Below, in pieces: positions 1 to 6,341 of a DNA stretch of 6,457 bases. The DNA comes from Chloroflexota bacterium (GTDB lineage Bacteria > Chloroflexota > Anaerolineae > Anaerolineales > Villigracilaceae): positions 1-6,457 of the forward strand of contig VGOX01000134.1 in the NCBI GenBank assembly GCA_016875755.1, read 5' to 3'. The notes beneath the pieces are model-generated. The model ran no database searches and was not told the DNA's origin. It saw only the letters and a list, made by a program, of their open reading frames with translations. Made by a program: the position numbers and the translations under genes. Each line of letters begins with the position of its first letter. Position 1 is the first letter of the stretch.

Positions 1-876
1 GTCCGTGCCGCGTTTACGATAAGTCAAAATCTGGTAGGTGCTGACTGTCACTGGGCGGATGTCTTTTTGCAAGCCAGAGTACTCGCCGACCAAATCTTCC
101 GTCAGCGATGTCTTGTCCACCAACTCACTCATCCATTGCCGTACGGCGACGGTATTGGGCGTCAAAATCAAGGTGGACGTTTGCAACTGCGCCATAGCCG
201 CCATGCCCACAATTGTCTTGCCCGCGCCGCAGGGAAGCACGATCACGCCGCTTCCGCCGCGCGCCGATCCGCCCGCGTGAAAAACTTCCGCGGCTTCGGT
301 CTGATAACGCCGCAGGGTAAACGATTTTCCATCCAGCGTGGATGGACGCAGGGCGATCGGTAAATCATCGCCAGGGGCATAACCCGCCAGATCCTCGGCG
401 GGATAACCGATTTGCAGGAGCGCCTGCTTCAAATGCCCGCGTCTGCCTGAGGCGACCAGAACGCGGTGCGCGTCCAACTGCTCGCGCAGGAAAACCTGCG
501 TCTTCTTGTGGTTCAGAATTTCCACCATTAGTGTTTTGTCATCGCTGGTGAGGATGAGATTTTCCCCTTCGCGGATCAACTTCACGCGACCATAACGTCC
601 CACATATTCTTCGATGTCGCGGGTCACATTAGCGGGCAAGCCATACTTTGAGAAAGCCTCCAAGCCAGACAAAATTTCCGCGGGGGTCAGCCCGGACGAA
701 GCCGCGTTCCACAAGGAAAGCGGCGTGATGCGATAGGTGTGAATATATTCAGGCGACTTTTCCAACTCGGCAAAACGCGCCAGCGCATCGCGCGCTTCTT
801 CGTAGCGTTCATTCTGCACTTCGAGCAGGATGCTTTTATCGCCCTGGACGATGATGGGATTGGATGGGGATGGCAT
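1..876 (-). CDS. XPB/Rad25-type DNA repair helicase, N-terminal 292 residues (runs off the window)
   Basis: This is the 5' part of a superfamily 2, 3'-5' DNA helicase of the XPB/ERCC3 family (bacterial forms are about 550 residues). The start is the ATG at 876-874. The codon just upstream (879-877) is an in-frame TAG, so no longer N-terminus is possible. The frame stays open to position 1. Residues 8-115 form the bacterial XPB N-terminal domain (VQGDKSILLEV, then TYRITPLSLWNA). Residues 120-170 carry the damage-recognition-like linker (ending GYPAEDLAGY). The helicase core begins with LRRYQTEAAEVF (188-199), Walker A LPCGAGKT (214-221), motif Ia around LILTPNTVAVRQW (236-248) and VSTYQILTY (278-286). 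The DEVH box, motif VI and second RecA domain lie outside. It is the last visible gene of the operon and overlaps the preceding gene by 41 nt, which suggests translational coupling; only a weak GGA precedes the ATG. The known role of the family is DNA unwinding in nucleotide excision repair or transcription; the bacterial role is less clear. Confidence 0.95.
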   Translation of the reverse strand, partial: MPSPSNPIIVQGDKSILLEVQNERYEEARDALARFAELEKSPEYIHTYRITPLSLWNAASSGLTPAEILSGLEAFSKYGLPANVTRDIEEYVGRYGRVKLIREGENLILTSDDKTLMVEILNHKKTQVFLREQLDAHRVLVASGRRGHLKQALLQIGYPAEDLAGYAPGDDLPIALRPSTLDGKSFTLRRYQTEAAEVFHAGGSARGGSGVIVLPCGAGKTIVGMAAMAQLQTSTLILTPNTVAVRQWMSELVDKTSLTEDLVGEYSGLQKDIRPVTVSTYQILTYRKRGTD

Positions 877-2596
877 CTATATTCCGTTTTTCGATTTCGA
901 TAGCAAAGATGTCTTGCAATTTGAGAAGCGCTTCATCGAACTTCGGCTGGTGTTGCTGGTTGAAACTGATGGCGCGGATTTTTGGATCGGCTTGGAAGGG
1001 ACAGCGCAATTCAGCGAGCGTTTTTTGAACGGATGTGAAAGATTCTTCGTCTGGGAATTGATAACTGACAGAGACGCTCCGACTCACCTTGACCTGCTTC
1101 GGTTTCCTGTGAACCTTTTCCTGCGCTGATTCTTTGGGGAAGAGGCTGACAGCGGATTCTGCGAGAGGCGCGAACCCATCTGTCGGATGTTGAATCCGCA
1201 GCGGGGCGTAGGCGTTTGATTCCAGCGTGGAAAAAACCTTCTCGTTTCCGCGTACCAGCCGAAGGGTCGGGGTGATGCGCTCTGCTGTAAATTTATCCGC
1301 TTCGGGAATTTCATCTACACTTTCCAAAAGCGCAAATCCTTCGTACAACGTGAACTGATCGGCGTGGCCCGCCCACTCCTCCAATTCCACTTTTACGTTG
1401 GGAGGCAAACCGCGTCCGCCAAGTTTTTCGAGCAGGACGATCACATTCAGGTTGGGCTGGCGGATTTGCTCCGCGGCGACGAGCGCCTTCTTGAGTTGGA
1501 AAATGCCCACGTAGGCGCTGTGCCCGCTTTTGGGGCTGGAAACCTGCTCGCCTAACGCGGCTGTCTGCTGAATAATTTTTGCGGGATAAAAATCGGACTC
1601 AATGACAACATCGAAGTTAGGCTGAACGGTGAGTCGCGGCTGACTCTCTTTGCCGCTCATCAGGCGCGTAAAGCGTTCATTGACGCGAAACGCTTTGAGC
1701 ATTCCGCGCGAAGGATGGAGTCCCTTGTACGGCGCGGGGTTGTATGCCACATCCACAAACCGCATGGTGAGCGGAATGTTTTCGAGAAAGCGTTCGACGT
1801 AACGACCTTCGACGCGCTCAAAGCCGTCGGGGTCGTCGTCGGGGATGGGCTTTTCGTTGTGCGACCAATTGTCTTTGCCTTCATAAAAATTTCCGTAGCG
1901 GGTTATGGCATGTCCCCATCGGTCTTTGGATGGATTCTTTGGAATGAGAAAGTAAGGATGGTTTTCTTTGAGAAAGGCAACGAGCGATTCAACGCTGAGC
2001 CATTCATTGGGCGGACAGTTCTTGAGTATATCGAACAGGAACAATCGGGCTTCGGGAAATGTCAGCATGGGCATAATACCAGTCGCCGCACCCCATTGAT
2101 AGAATGAATCCAATTCGCCCACGATACCTGTTTTGTAAAACTCATTATTGCTGGAGTCGCGGTATTCATCCAACGATTTAGCGTGGATGAGCGTGTCAAG
2201 AATTTGTTTTTCCTGTTTGAGAGGCGTGATGCCAAGAAATTTATCCAGGCGGGCTTGATTCACTGTGATGAAGTTTTCTAGAAAAGACGGTTCGGAACTG
2301 GTGTAGCCGCGATAAACGCCCTTGATGTCGTAGTGAACCAAGCCTAATTGCAAAGCGAGCAGGTCAATGAAATCAATCCATTGCGCGCCGCCAGTTTCTT
2401 TTGACACATTGACCAGTTCGGGGTCGCCCATGAGTTTTGCGATGCGGACAGAATCCGCGCGCGGGATTTCGTTGGTGCGCGTCATGCGCTTTACGCTGTG
2501 TTCGCCGACGTAATCGAGATAGGTGAACAGGTCGCGCAGGAGGTCGCGGTCATTGGAGAAGGTGCGGAGTTTTTTGGGGTCGAGAGAAGTGAGCAT
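836..2596 (-). CDS. Helicase-associated protein with XPB/Ssl2 N-terminal-like domain (Helicase_C_3 type)
   Basis: A 586-residue protein, probably the working partner of the XPB helicase encoded just downstream. Residues about 320-425 match the XPB/Ssl2 N-terminal-like domain (PF13625 type): it opens with RLTVQPNFDVVIES (321-334) and contains GLPPNV (396-401) and EEW (406-408), which line up with GLPANV (79-84) and EEY (89-91) of the neighbouring XPB. Before it lie a winged-helix-like stretch (about 183-218, LFLFDILKNCPPNEWLSVES) and the family's VEGRYVERFLENIPL segment (262-276). The C-terminus (about 505-575) is a small alpha/beta region I do not recognise. No helicase or nuclease motif is present, so it is more likely a DNA- or partner-binding subunit. 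Start: ATG at 2596 with no Shine-Dalgarno, 57 nt after the preceding stop. In mycobacteria a protein with this domain (Rv0862c) sits beside XPB, which supports the pairing. The function of the family is not established. Confidence 0.85.
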   Translation of the reverse strand: MLTSLDPKKLRTFSNDRDLLRDLFTYLDYVGEHSVKRMTRTNEIPRADSVRIAKLMGDPELVNVSKETGGAQWIDFIDLLALQLGLVHYDIKGVYRGYTSSEPSFLENFITVNQARLDKFLGITPLKQEKQILDTLIHAKSLDEYRDSSNNEFYKTGIVGELDSFYQWGAATGIMPMLTFPEARLFLFDILKNCPPNEWLSVESLVAFLKENHPYFLIPKNPSKDRWGHAITRYGNFYEGKDNWSHNEKPIPDDDPDGFERVEGRYVERFLENIPLTMRFVDVAYNPAPYKGLHPSRGMLKAFRVNERFTRLMSGKESQPRLTVQPNFDVVIESDFYPAKIIQQTAALGEQVSSPKSGHSAYVGIFQLKKALVAAEQIRQPNLNVIVLLEKLGGRGLPPNVKVELEEWAGHADQFTLYEGFALLESVDEIPEADKFTAERITPTLRLVRGNEKVFSTLESNAYAPLRIQHPTDGFAPLAESAVSLFPKESAQEKVHRKPKQVKVSRSVSVSYQFPDEESFTSVQKTLAELRCPFQADPKIRAISFNQQHQPKFDEALLKLQDIFAIEIEKRNIDAIPIQSHHRPGR

Positions 2597-2653
2597 AATT
2601 GATTCGAGGGATGAAAATATTGCGTGGCGCGTGTTCCGTGAGTGGATGGCGGG
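2597..2653 (-). other. Intergenic gap within the XPB operon
   Basis: 57 nt between the TAG of the winged-helix gene and the ATG of the helicase-associated gene. I see no Shine-Dalgarno, no well-spaced -35/-10 pair and no hairpin followed by a T run, so the two genes are probably on one transcript. Confidence 0.5.
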
Positions 2654-4039
2654 CTATGAGTGAATTGTTTTTGCGACGAAGCCAGTTTTCTTGAGCGTCC
2701 GTTCAACAACAGAGCGGAATTCTGAGGGGAAGGCAATGAATTGTTCATCGAGCAAGACGAGATTTCCTGCCAGTTCGCGCTCCAACTGAACGCGCAGGTT
2801 CAAGTCACGGACGCGGGCAATCAGCAGATTTTCATGCAGGATGGTTCTGCCCCATTTCTCGTTAACTGCGACGATGACTTTTTCAAAAGCGGGGATATGC
2901 TTTGATAGCCAGAGCGAGAGCGGGGAATTGCGCTGTTGCGGGGCGGCGCGTCCCAATTTGATCGGGCTGGGCGCGGCTTGCAATTTATTTTTTTCCACGC
3001 TTAGATGGGTCAGGAGGTTGAACAGTTCAAGGTGTTGAATTGGAATCAGCCGCAAATCAATTTTGGCGGAATCGGCTTTAGGCGTGGATTCAACCCAGGG
3101 AAGGGTATCCGCTAAAAGGTCGTCAGAAGCGGTTAAAGTCGATGTGGACGCGAGGCGATAATATGAGGTAGAGCCTTCGGCTTTCAGGCGCGCGAGAAGT
3201 CCCAATTCCCAGCCTTGATGCAGGATTTTTTCGGCAGGTTGAATTTTCGCGCCAAAGCAGAAAATTTTGAGCGCGGGGTCGAGGCTTTCTGGTCGCGTCC
3301 ATTCGCGCGGGGCGAGACTCGCAAGCAGTCGGGAGGCGGCTTCGGTGATGGAGAGCGAGGCAGGGACGCTGGAGTTGGATGTTTTCAGCGACATCCACCA
3401 AGCGCGCTTTTGCCAATCTTGCAGGCGCGCGGCGGAAAAGGGCTGGTCATCAAGGCAGATCGTGCCGTCTTTAATTTCTATTTTTGTGCGGTCATTGGGG
3501 ACGGCTGGATTGTCGCCAATCAACTGCAATAATTTTTTGCGAACGGCGTGGTCGCTCATCTCTCCAGATTCGTCGCTTGTGATGACGGGCAATAACGGCG
3601 GCAGGTAGGGAAAGAATTCAGGTGGTAGGGCAAAGCGCCAGCGTTCCATTTGGACAGTGTCGCCGCGCATTTTGACTTCTGCCATGACAACGATTCCGCG
3701 CCGCACGAGATTCTTTTTGACGGCGTCGTATGTGGATTTATATTGCTGGGTGAACGTACCGTAGTAGCGCTTGTTGTGTTGCGCGGCGCTGCCATACAAA
3801 CGCTCGAAGAAGGATACGTCAACTTCGCCAGTTTGATGGAGCAGGTGCAGGGTAATGTTTTCTTCAACGCTGATATTTTGCAGCGCTTCGGTCACTCCGA
3901 TGGATGAGACGAAATAACTCGCAAACGATGTGCGCGAGGCAGTCTCGCTGGGGCTAAAGCCGCGCGCCTTGCGAATGGCGTTCAAGTCAGCTTCGGCGAG
4001 ATCGGCACACATCTCGTGCAATAGATTGGAAATAGACAT
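2654..4039 (-). CDS. Winged-helix protein, first gene of the XPB operon
   Basis: A 461-residue protein that I cannot assign to a named family with certainty. It resembles the N-terminal half of the large helicase-associated proteins found next to bacterial XPB. A first winged-helix-like region spans about 58-147 (NITLHLLHQTGEVDVSFFERL, then a helix ending NLVRRGIVVMAEV and a strand before LPPEFFPYLPPL). A second spans about 230-296 (SITEAASRLLASLAPREWTRP to SYYRLAS). The C-terminal 60 residues (RELAGNLVLLDEQFIAFPSE, then VERTLKKTGF) resemble the region of XPB just before its helicase core. No catalytic motif is visible, so a DNA-binding or scaffold role is inferred. I chose ATG 4039 over an in-frame TTG at 4075, because that TTG is the first codon of a -35 box and lies upstream of the predicted transcript start. 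Stop TAG is at 2654-2656; the 57-nt gap to the next gene has no obvious terminator or promoter. Confidence 0.8.
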   Translation of the reverse strand: MSISNLLHEMCADLAEADLNAIRKARGFSPSETASRTSFASYFVSSIGVTEALQNISVEENITLHLLHQTGEVDVSFFERLYGSAAQHNKRYYGTFTQQYKSTYDAVKKNLVRRGIVVMAEVKMRGDTVQMERWRFALPPEFFPYLPPLLPVITSDESGEMSDHAVRKKLLQLIGDNPAVPNDRTKIEIKDGTICLDDQPFSAARLQDWQKRAWWMSLKTSNSSVPASLSITEAASRLLASLAPREWTRPESLDPALKIFCFGAKIQPAEKILHQGWELGLLARLKAEGSTSYYRLASTSTLTASDDLLADTLPWVESTPKADSAKIDLRLIPIQHLELFNLLTHLSVEKNKLQAAPSPIKLGRAAPQQRNSPLSLWLSKHIPAFEKVIVAVNEKWGRTILHENLLIARVRDLNLRVQLERELAGNLVLLDEQFIAFPSEFRSVVERTLKKTGFVAKTIHS

Positions 4040-4046
4040 GCGCTGG

Positions 4047-4075
4047 ATTGTATGGGAAGTTGGGTGGAGTGTCAA
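4047..4075 (-). promoter_or_regulatory. Near-consensus sigma70-type promoter for the XPB operon, probably leaderless
   Basis: On the minus strand: -35 TTGACA (4075-4070), a 17-bp spacer, and -10 TACAAT (4052-4047). Only 7 nt (CCAGCGC, 4046-4040) separate the -10 box from the ATG at 4039, so transcription should begin at or within a base or two of the start codon. No room remains for a Shine-Dalgarno. The -35 is a perfect consensus match and the -10 has five of six bases. It lies in the 60-nt gap after the ATPase gene, so the operon need not depend on read-through from upstream. Confidence 0.75.
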
Positions 4076-4099
4076 ATAAAGCGAGAAGCCCGCAACTCA

Positions 4100-5251
4100 T
4101 TAATCTGGAATGCGCTCCAACTCTTGCCAACTGATGAAAGACCCAGCGTTAGCCTGCATGGACTGTTCTCCTCCATAAACCACGTACCCTTGATTTTCAG
4201 GACCCCCTGTCAACTGTCGCCAGTATTGGAGGTTGTCAAAGTAACTGGTAGACATCGTTTTACCGGATTTGATCTCAACTGGTGTAATTTTATCGCCATT
4301 CACTAACAGACAATCAATCTCTTTACCATGATTGTCCTGCCAAAAATACGGCAGACGATTCTCGCCACGATGGAAGTTGCGCTTAATAAACTCATTGATG
4401 ATCAAATTTTCAAAAAGCCCACCCTTTAGATAGTGTAGGTTGACTTGTTTTTCTTCGCGGATACCAAGTAGGGAACAAGCAATACCCGTGTCGTAAAAAT
4501 ATAACTTGGGCGATTTGACCAACCGCTTGTTGAAGTTGCGATGATAGGGTTGTAAACGATACAGAATGTAGGAACTTTCCAAAATCGATAACCAGGCTTT
4601 GGCAGTGTTTGGGCTGATGCCAGCGTCACTTGCTAGGCTGGCATAGTTGAGCAGTTGTCCGATACGCCCGGCGCATAACTGTGTGAATTGAATAAAAGAA
4701 TTGATATCCCCGATATTTTTCATCAAGCGCACATCTTTCTCAACATAGGTTTGGATGTAAGCCGGATAAAAATCAGTGGGATCGATGTCACGATCGTAAA
4801 TGCGCGGATATTGACCTTTGAAAATTAGACTTTCATATTGCATCGTATCTGGCTTTAATTCAGTAAAAGATAATGGCAGCAAGTGTAGAACAGCTGTACG
4901 TCCTGCCAGCGTTTGACTGATTTTCTCCATCAACAGGAAATTTGATGAACCGGTCAGAATAAATTGAATTTTTCGGTTCTCGTCCACCAGCTTTTGAATG
5001 TAGGAAAACAAATCTGGAGTATTTTGGATTTCATCCAAAATTGCGCCATTCGGATAATTTGCGAGGAAGCCACGCGCATCGGTCAGCGCAATTTGGCGGA
5101 TGTCAGGTTCTTCCAAAGATACATAAGGCAGGGTGGGAAAGGTAGCCCGCACGAGGGTGGTCTTGCCTGACTGGCGAGGTCCTGTGAGGGTAATGACTTG
5201 GAATTTTTTCGCAAGTGTAATTAGCTTGGTTGCCAGAGTTCTTTCGATCAT
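4100..5251 (-). CDS. AAA_14/DUF4143 family ATPase with nuclease-like C-terminus
   Basis: A 383-residue P-loop ATPase of the widespread AAA_14 plus DUF4143 family, full length. Walker A is GPRQSGKTT (24-32), Walker B AILDEIQ (70-76, acidic pair D73/E74), sensor-like FILTGSSNF (97-105), and an arginine-finger-like LAGR (115-118). A winged-helix segment follows at about 200-230 (NYASLASDAGISPNTAKAWL), then the DUF4143 signature KLYFYDTGIACSLLG (249-263). The C-terminus has E281, D313 in GKEIDCLL and E326/K328 in VEIKSGK, the spacing of a PD-(D/E)xK restriction-endonuclease-like fold. Known members are cytoplasmic ATPases of unclear role, often in variable genome regions. The start ATG at 5251 is set by a good Shine-Dalgarno 7 nt upstream. 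The gene is more AT-rich than the helicase operon and has its own promoter, suggesting a later arrival. Whether the nuclease-like site is active cannot be told from sequence. Confidence 0.93.
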   Translation of the reverse strand: MIERTLATKLITLAKKFQVITLTGPRQSGKTTLVRATFPTLPYVSLEEPDIRQIALTDARGFLANYPNGAILDEIQNTPDLFSYIQKLVDENRKIQFILTGSSNFLLMEKISQTLAGRTAVLHLLPLSFTELKPDTMQYESLIFKGQYPRIYDRDIDPTDFYPAYIQTYVEKDVRLMKNIGDINSFIQFTQLCAGRIGQLLNYASLASDAGISPNTAKAWLSILESSYILYRLQPYHRNFNKRLVKSPKLYFYDTGIACSLLGIREEKQVNLHYLKGGLFENLIINEFIKRNFHRGENRLPYFWQDNHGKEIDCLLVNGDKITPVEIKSGKTMSTSYFDNLQYWRQLTGGPENQGYVVYGGEQSMQANAGSFISWQELERIPD

Positions 5252-5258
5252 GAGAGCA

Positions 5259-5264
5259 CTCCAC
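5259..5264 (-). promoter_or_regulatory. Shine-Dalgarno of the AAA_14/DUF4143 ATPase
   Basis: GTGGAG on the minus strand (5264-5259), 7 nt before the ATG at 5251. It fixes the start. None of the three genes of the XPB operon has a comparable site. Confidence 0.75.
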
Positions 5265-5292
5265 TGAACGGATAATGGTTGTCTATGTTTCT

Positions 5293-5321
5293 ATTTTATC
5301 ACAAACTGTACAAATATGCAA
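5293..5321 (-). promoter_or_regulatory. Promoter of the AAA_14/DUF4143 ATPase
   Basis: On the minus strand: -35 TTGCAT (5321-5316), a 17-bp spacer, -10 TAAAAT (5298-5293). The expected transcript start is near 5286, giving a leader of roughly 35 nt that contains the Shine-Dalgarno at 5264-5259. Confidence 0.6.
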
Positions 5322-5325
5322 TAAC

Positions 5326-5335
5326 ATTGCGCAAT
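5326..5335. repeat. Palindrome ATTGCGCAAT between the divergent -35 boxes
   Basis: A perfect 10-bp self-complementary sequence in the gap between the two -35 elements. A GCAAT at 5318-5322 adds a second inverted half-site (GCAAT, 3 bp, ATTGC), so two overlapping dyads are possible. Its placement suits an operator shared by both promoters; the binding protein is unknown. Confidence 0.45.
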
Positions 5336-5363
5336 TGTACAAACCGGAACTCGGCGATAAAAT
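5335..5363 (+). promoter_or_regulatory. Promoter of the serine recombinase
   Basis: On the plus strand: -35 TTGTAC (5335-5340), a 17-bp spacer, -10 TAAAAT (5358-5363). The expected transcript start is near 5370, giving a leader of about 54 nt. The -10 box is embedded in a palindrome (5355-5367) and the -35 in the 8-bp palindrome TTGTACAA (5335-5342), so the promoter looks built for repression. Confidence 0.6.
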
Positions 5364-5367
5364 ATCG
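5355..5367. repeat. Inverted repeat over the recombinase -10 box (candidate operator)
   Basis: CGATA, AAA, TATCG: a perfect 5-bp inverted repeat with a 3-bp centre that fully covers the TAAAAT -10 box. A protein bound here would block RNA polymerase. It is short enough to arise by chance, so the operator role is an inference. Confidence 0.4.
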
Positions 5368-5411
5368 AACGGTATTGCTGGAGCATAGAATAAAGCCTAT
5401 CAGAGATTTCC

Positions 5412-5417
5412 AAGGAG
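5412..5417 (+). promoter_or_regulatory. Shine-Dalgarno of the serine recombinase
   Basis: AAGGAG followed by a 6-nt spacer and the ATG at 5424. It is a near-perfect match to the 16S rRNA tail and fixes the start codon, which also places the catalytic serine at the usual position about 12 residues in. Confidence 0.85.
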
Positions 5418-5423
5418 TCCAAA

Positions 5424-6341
5424 ATGTCTCGCAGAGCAACGATCTATATTCGAACATCATCCGAAACCCAAGGAGGAAAATCCAGTCCCAGCGAACAAGA
5501 AGTCGACTGCCAAAGGCTGGCAAAGCAAAAGGGATTAGAGGTGGTTCGTATCTATCGTGATGTGGAGAAATATCGGGTGGGGAACAAACTGGTCGAACCA
5601 TCGGGCAGCCGCTCAGATCGTCCTGCCTTGCAAGCCATGCTCAAAGACGCCGCCAAAGACGAATTCGATGTTATCCTCGCCTGGCGGGAGGACAGACTAT
5701 ATCGCGGAATACGAGCCATGTTGACCGTCCTGGAAACCGTACAGGATTACAAGATCGACATCTTGCTCGCAAAAGAAACCTTCGATCCCAAGATCGCTCC
5801 GATCCGAGCCTGGGTAGCCCAAATGGAATTAGACAGTATGAAAGAACGGATGGAAATGGGCGTCAAAGCACGGCTGAAAGCAGGAAAAGCAAACACGGGT
5901 CAGGATCGCTATGGATATATTCGTATTGGTGAGCAGATCCAAATTGTAGATGAAGAAGCGACTTGGGTCCGGAACATCTTCGCATGGTACATCCAGAAAA
6001 CTCCCCTCAATCAAATACGAAAACACCTGATCGCTGCCAATGCTCCACAAAAGGGGAGCAGCATTCCCCGACACATCCAATGGTCCCGATCCAGCATTCA
6101 GGCTATACTCAAATCAGCCAGAGAGTATGCCTATGGCTTCAAAACCTATTCCCGTGCAGGGCAGAGAGAAGAAAACAAAACCTACCCAAAACACCGCAGG
6201 CAAAATGATTACCTGCTACCCGGACACTTGAAATGTGTCTGCAACCTGACCTGGAGGGCACGCACAGCAACACACCGCAACAGCCGCAAAGGAGAATGGG
6301 TGGAGCGCAAGACTCCGATTAGCACCTACTTCTGCCCATAG
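5424..6341 (+). CDS. Large serine recombinase, cut by an in-frame TAG in the zinc ribbon
   Basis: A site-specific recombinase of the large serine (integrase/transposase) class, which normally runs to about 450-700 residues; only 305 precede the stop. The catalytic resolvase domain (about 5-150) is intact: YIRTSSETQ gives R10 and nucleophile S12, followed by R66 in SDRPALQ and R91/R94 in WREDRLYRG, equivalent to the resolvase active-site arginines. The long connecting helix ends near MELDSMKERMEMGVKAR (134-150). The recombinase DNA-binding domain covers about 163-245 (YGYIRIGEQ, IVDEEATWVRNIFAWY, then WSRSSIQAILKSAREYAYG). The zinc ribbon starts at LLPGHLKCVC (264-273) and reaches C304, where TAG at 6339-6341 ends the frame after YFCP. 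The fourth Cys and the following helix are encoded in the same frame beyond the stop. As written, the product would lack a complete zinc ribbon and the C-terminal coiled-coil region, so normal integration or excision is doubtful. Confidence 0.9.
   Translation: MSRRATIYIRTSSETQGGKSSPSEQEVDCQRLAKQKGLEVVRIYRDVEKYRVGNKLVEPSGSRSDRPALQAMLKDAAKDEFDVILAWREDRLYRGIRAMLTVLETVQDYKIDILLAKETFDPKIAPIRAWVAQMELDSMKERMEMGVKARLKAGKANTGQDRYGYIRIGEQIQIVDEEATWVRNIFAWYIQKTPLNQIRKHLIAANAPQKGSSIPRHIQWSRSSIQAILKSAREYAYGFKTYSRAGQREENKTYPKHRRQNDYLLPGHLKCVCNLTWRARTATHRNSRKGEWVERKTPISTYFCP

Larger units (their letters stand above)
5252..5423. promoter_or_regulatory. Divergent control region between the ATPase and the recombinase
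   Basis: This 172-bp AT-rich stretch has no convincing gene. It holds two promoters pointing away from each other, with their -35 boxes only 13 bp apart (5322-5334), so a single bound protein could affect both. Two copies of TGTACAAA in the same orientation (5307-5314 and 5336-5343, 29 bp apart) lie one in the ATPase promoter spacer and one on the recombinase -35. Palindromes are listed separately. The region could also hold part of an attachment site for the recombinase, but I see no direct proof of one. Confidence 0.6.

Noticed and set aside
38..551. Several overlapping plus-strand frames
   Set aside because: All are antisense to the XPB coding sequence, which is open across the whole stretch and has intact helicase motifs.
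830..1129. Plus-strand open frame of 99 codons
   Set aside because: It lies antisense within the helicase-associated gene, whose protein has clear family features, and shows no Shine-Dalgarno or recognisable domain.
1715..2107. Plus-strand open frame of 130 codons
   Set aside because: Antisense shadow of the helicase-associated gene; no recognisable motif in its translation.
4040..4075. TTG start at 4075 giving a 473-residue winged-helix protein
   Set aside because: The TTG is part of a perfect -35 box and lies upstream of the predicted transcript start; the 12 extra residues look like low-complexity non-coding translation.
4081..4093. Possible terminator hairpin after the ATPase gene (GCG...CGC followed on the minus strand by a T-rich stretch)
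   Set aside because: Only three base pairs form in the stem, too weak to call a terminator.
5252..5423. Attachment site for the serine recombinase
   Set aside because: Short palindromes exist, but there is no second copy in the window to define a crossover core, so no att site can be supported.
5299..5601. Minus-strand open frame of 100 codons across the divergent region
   Set aside because: It overlaps both promoters and the recombinase 5' end and has no supporting start signal or domain.
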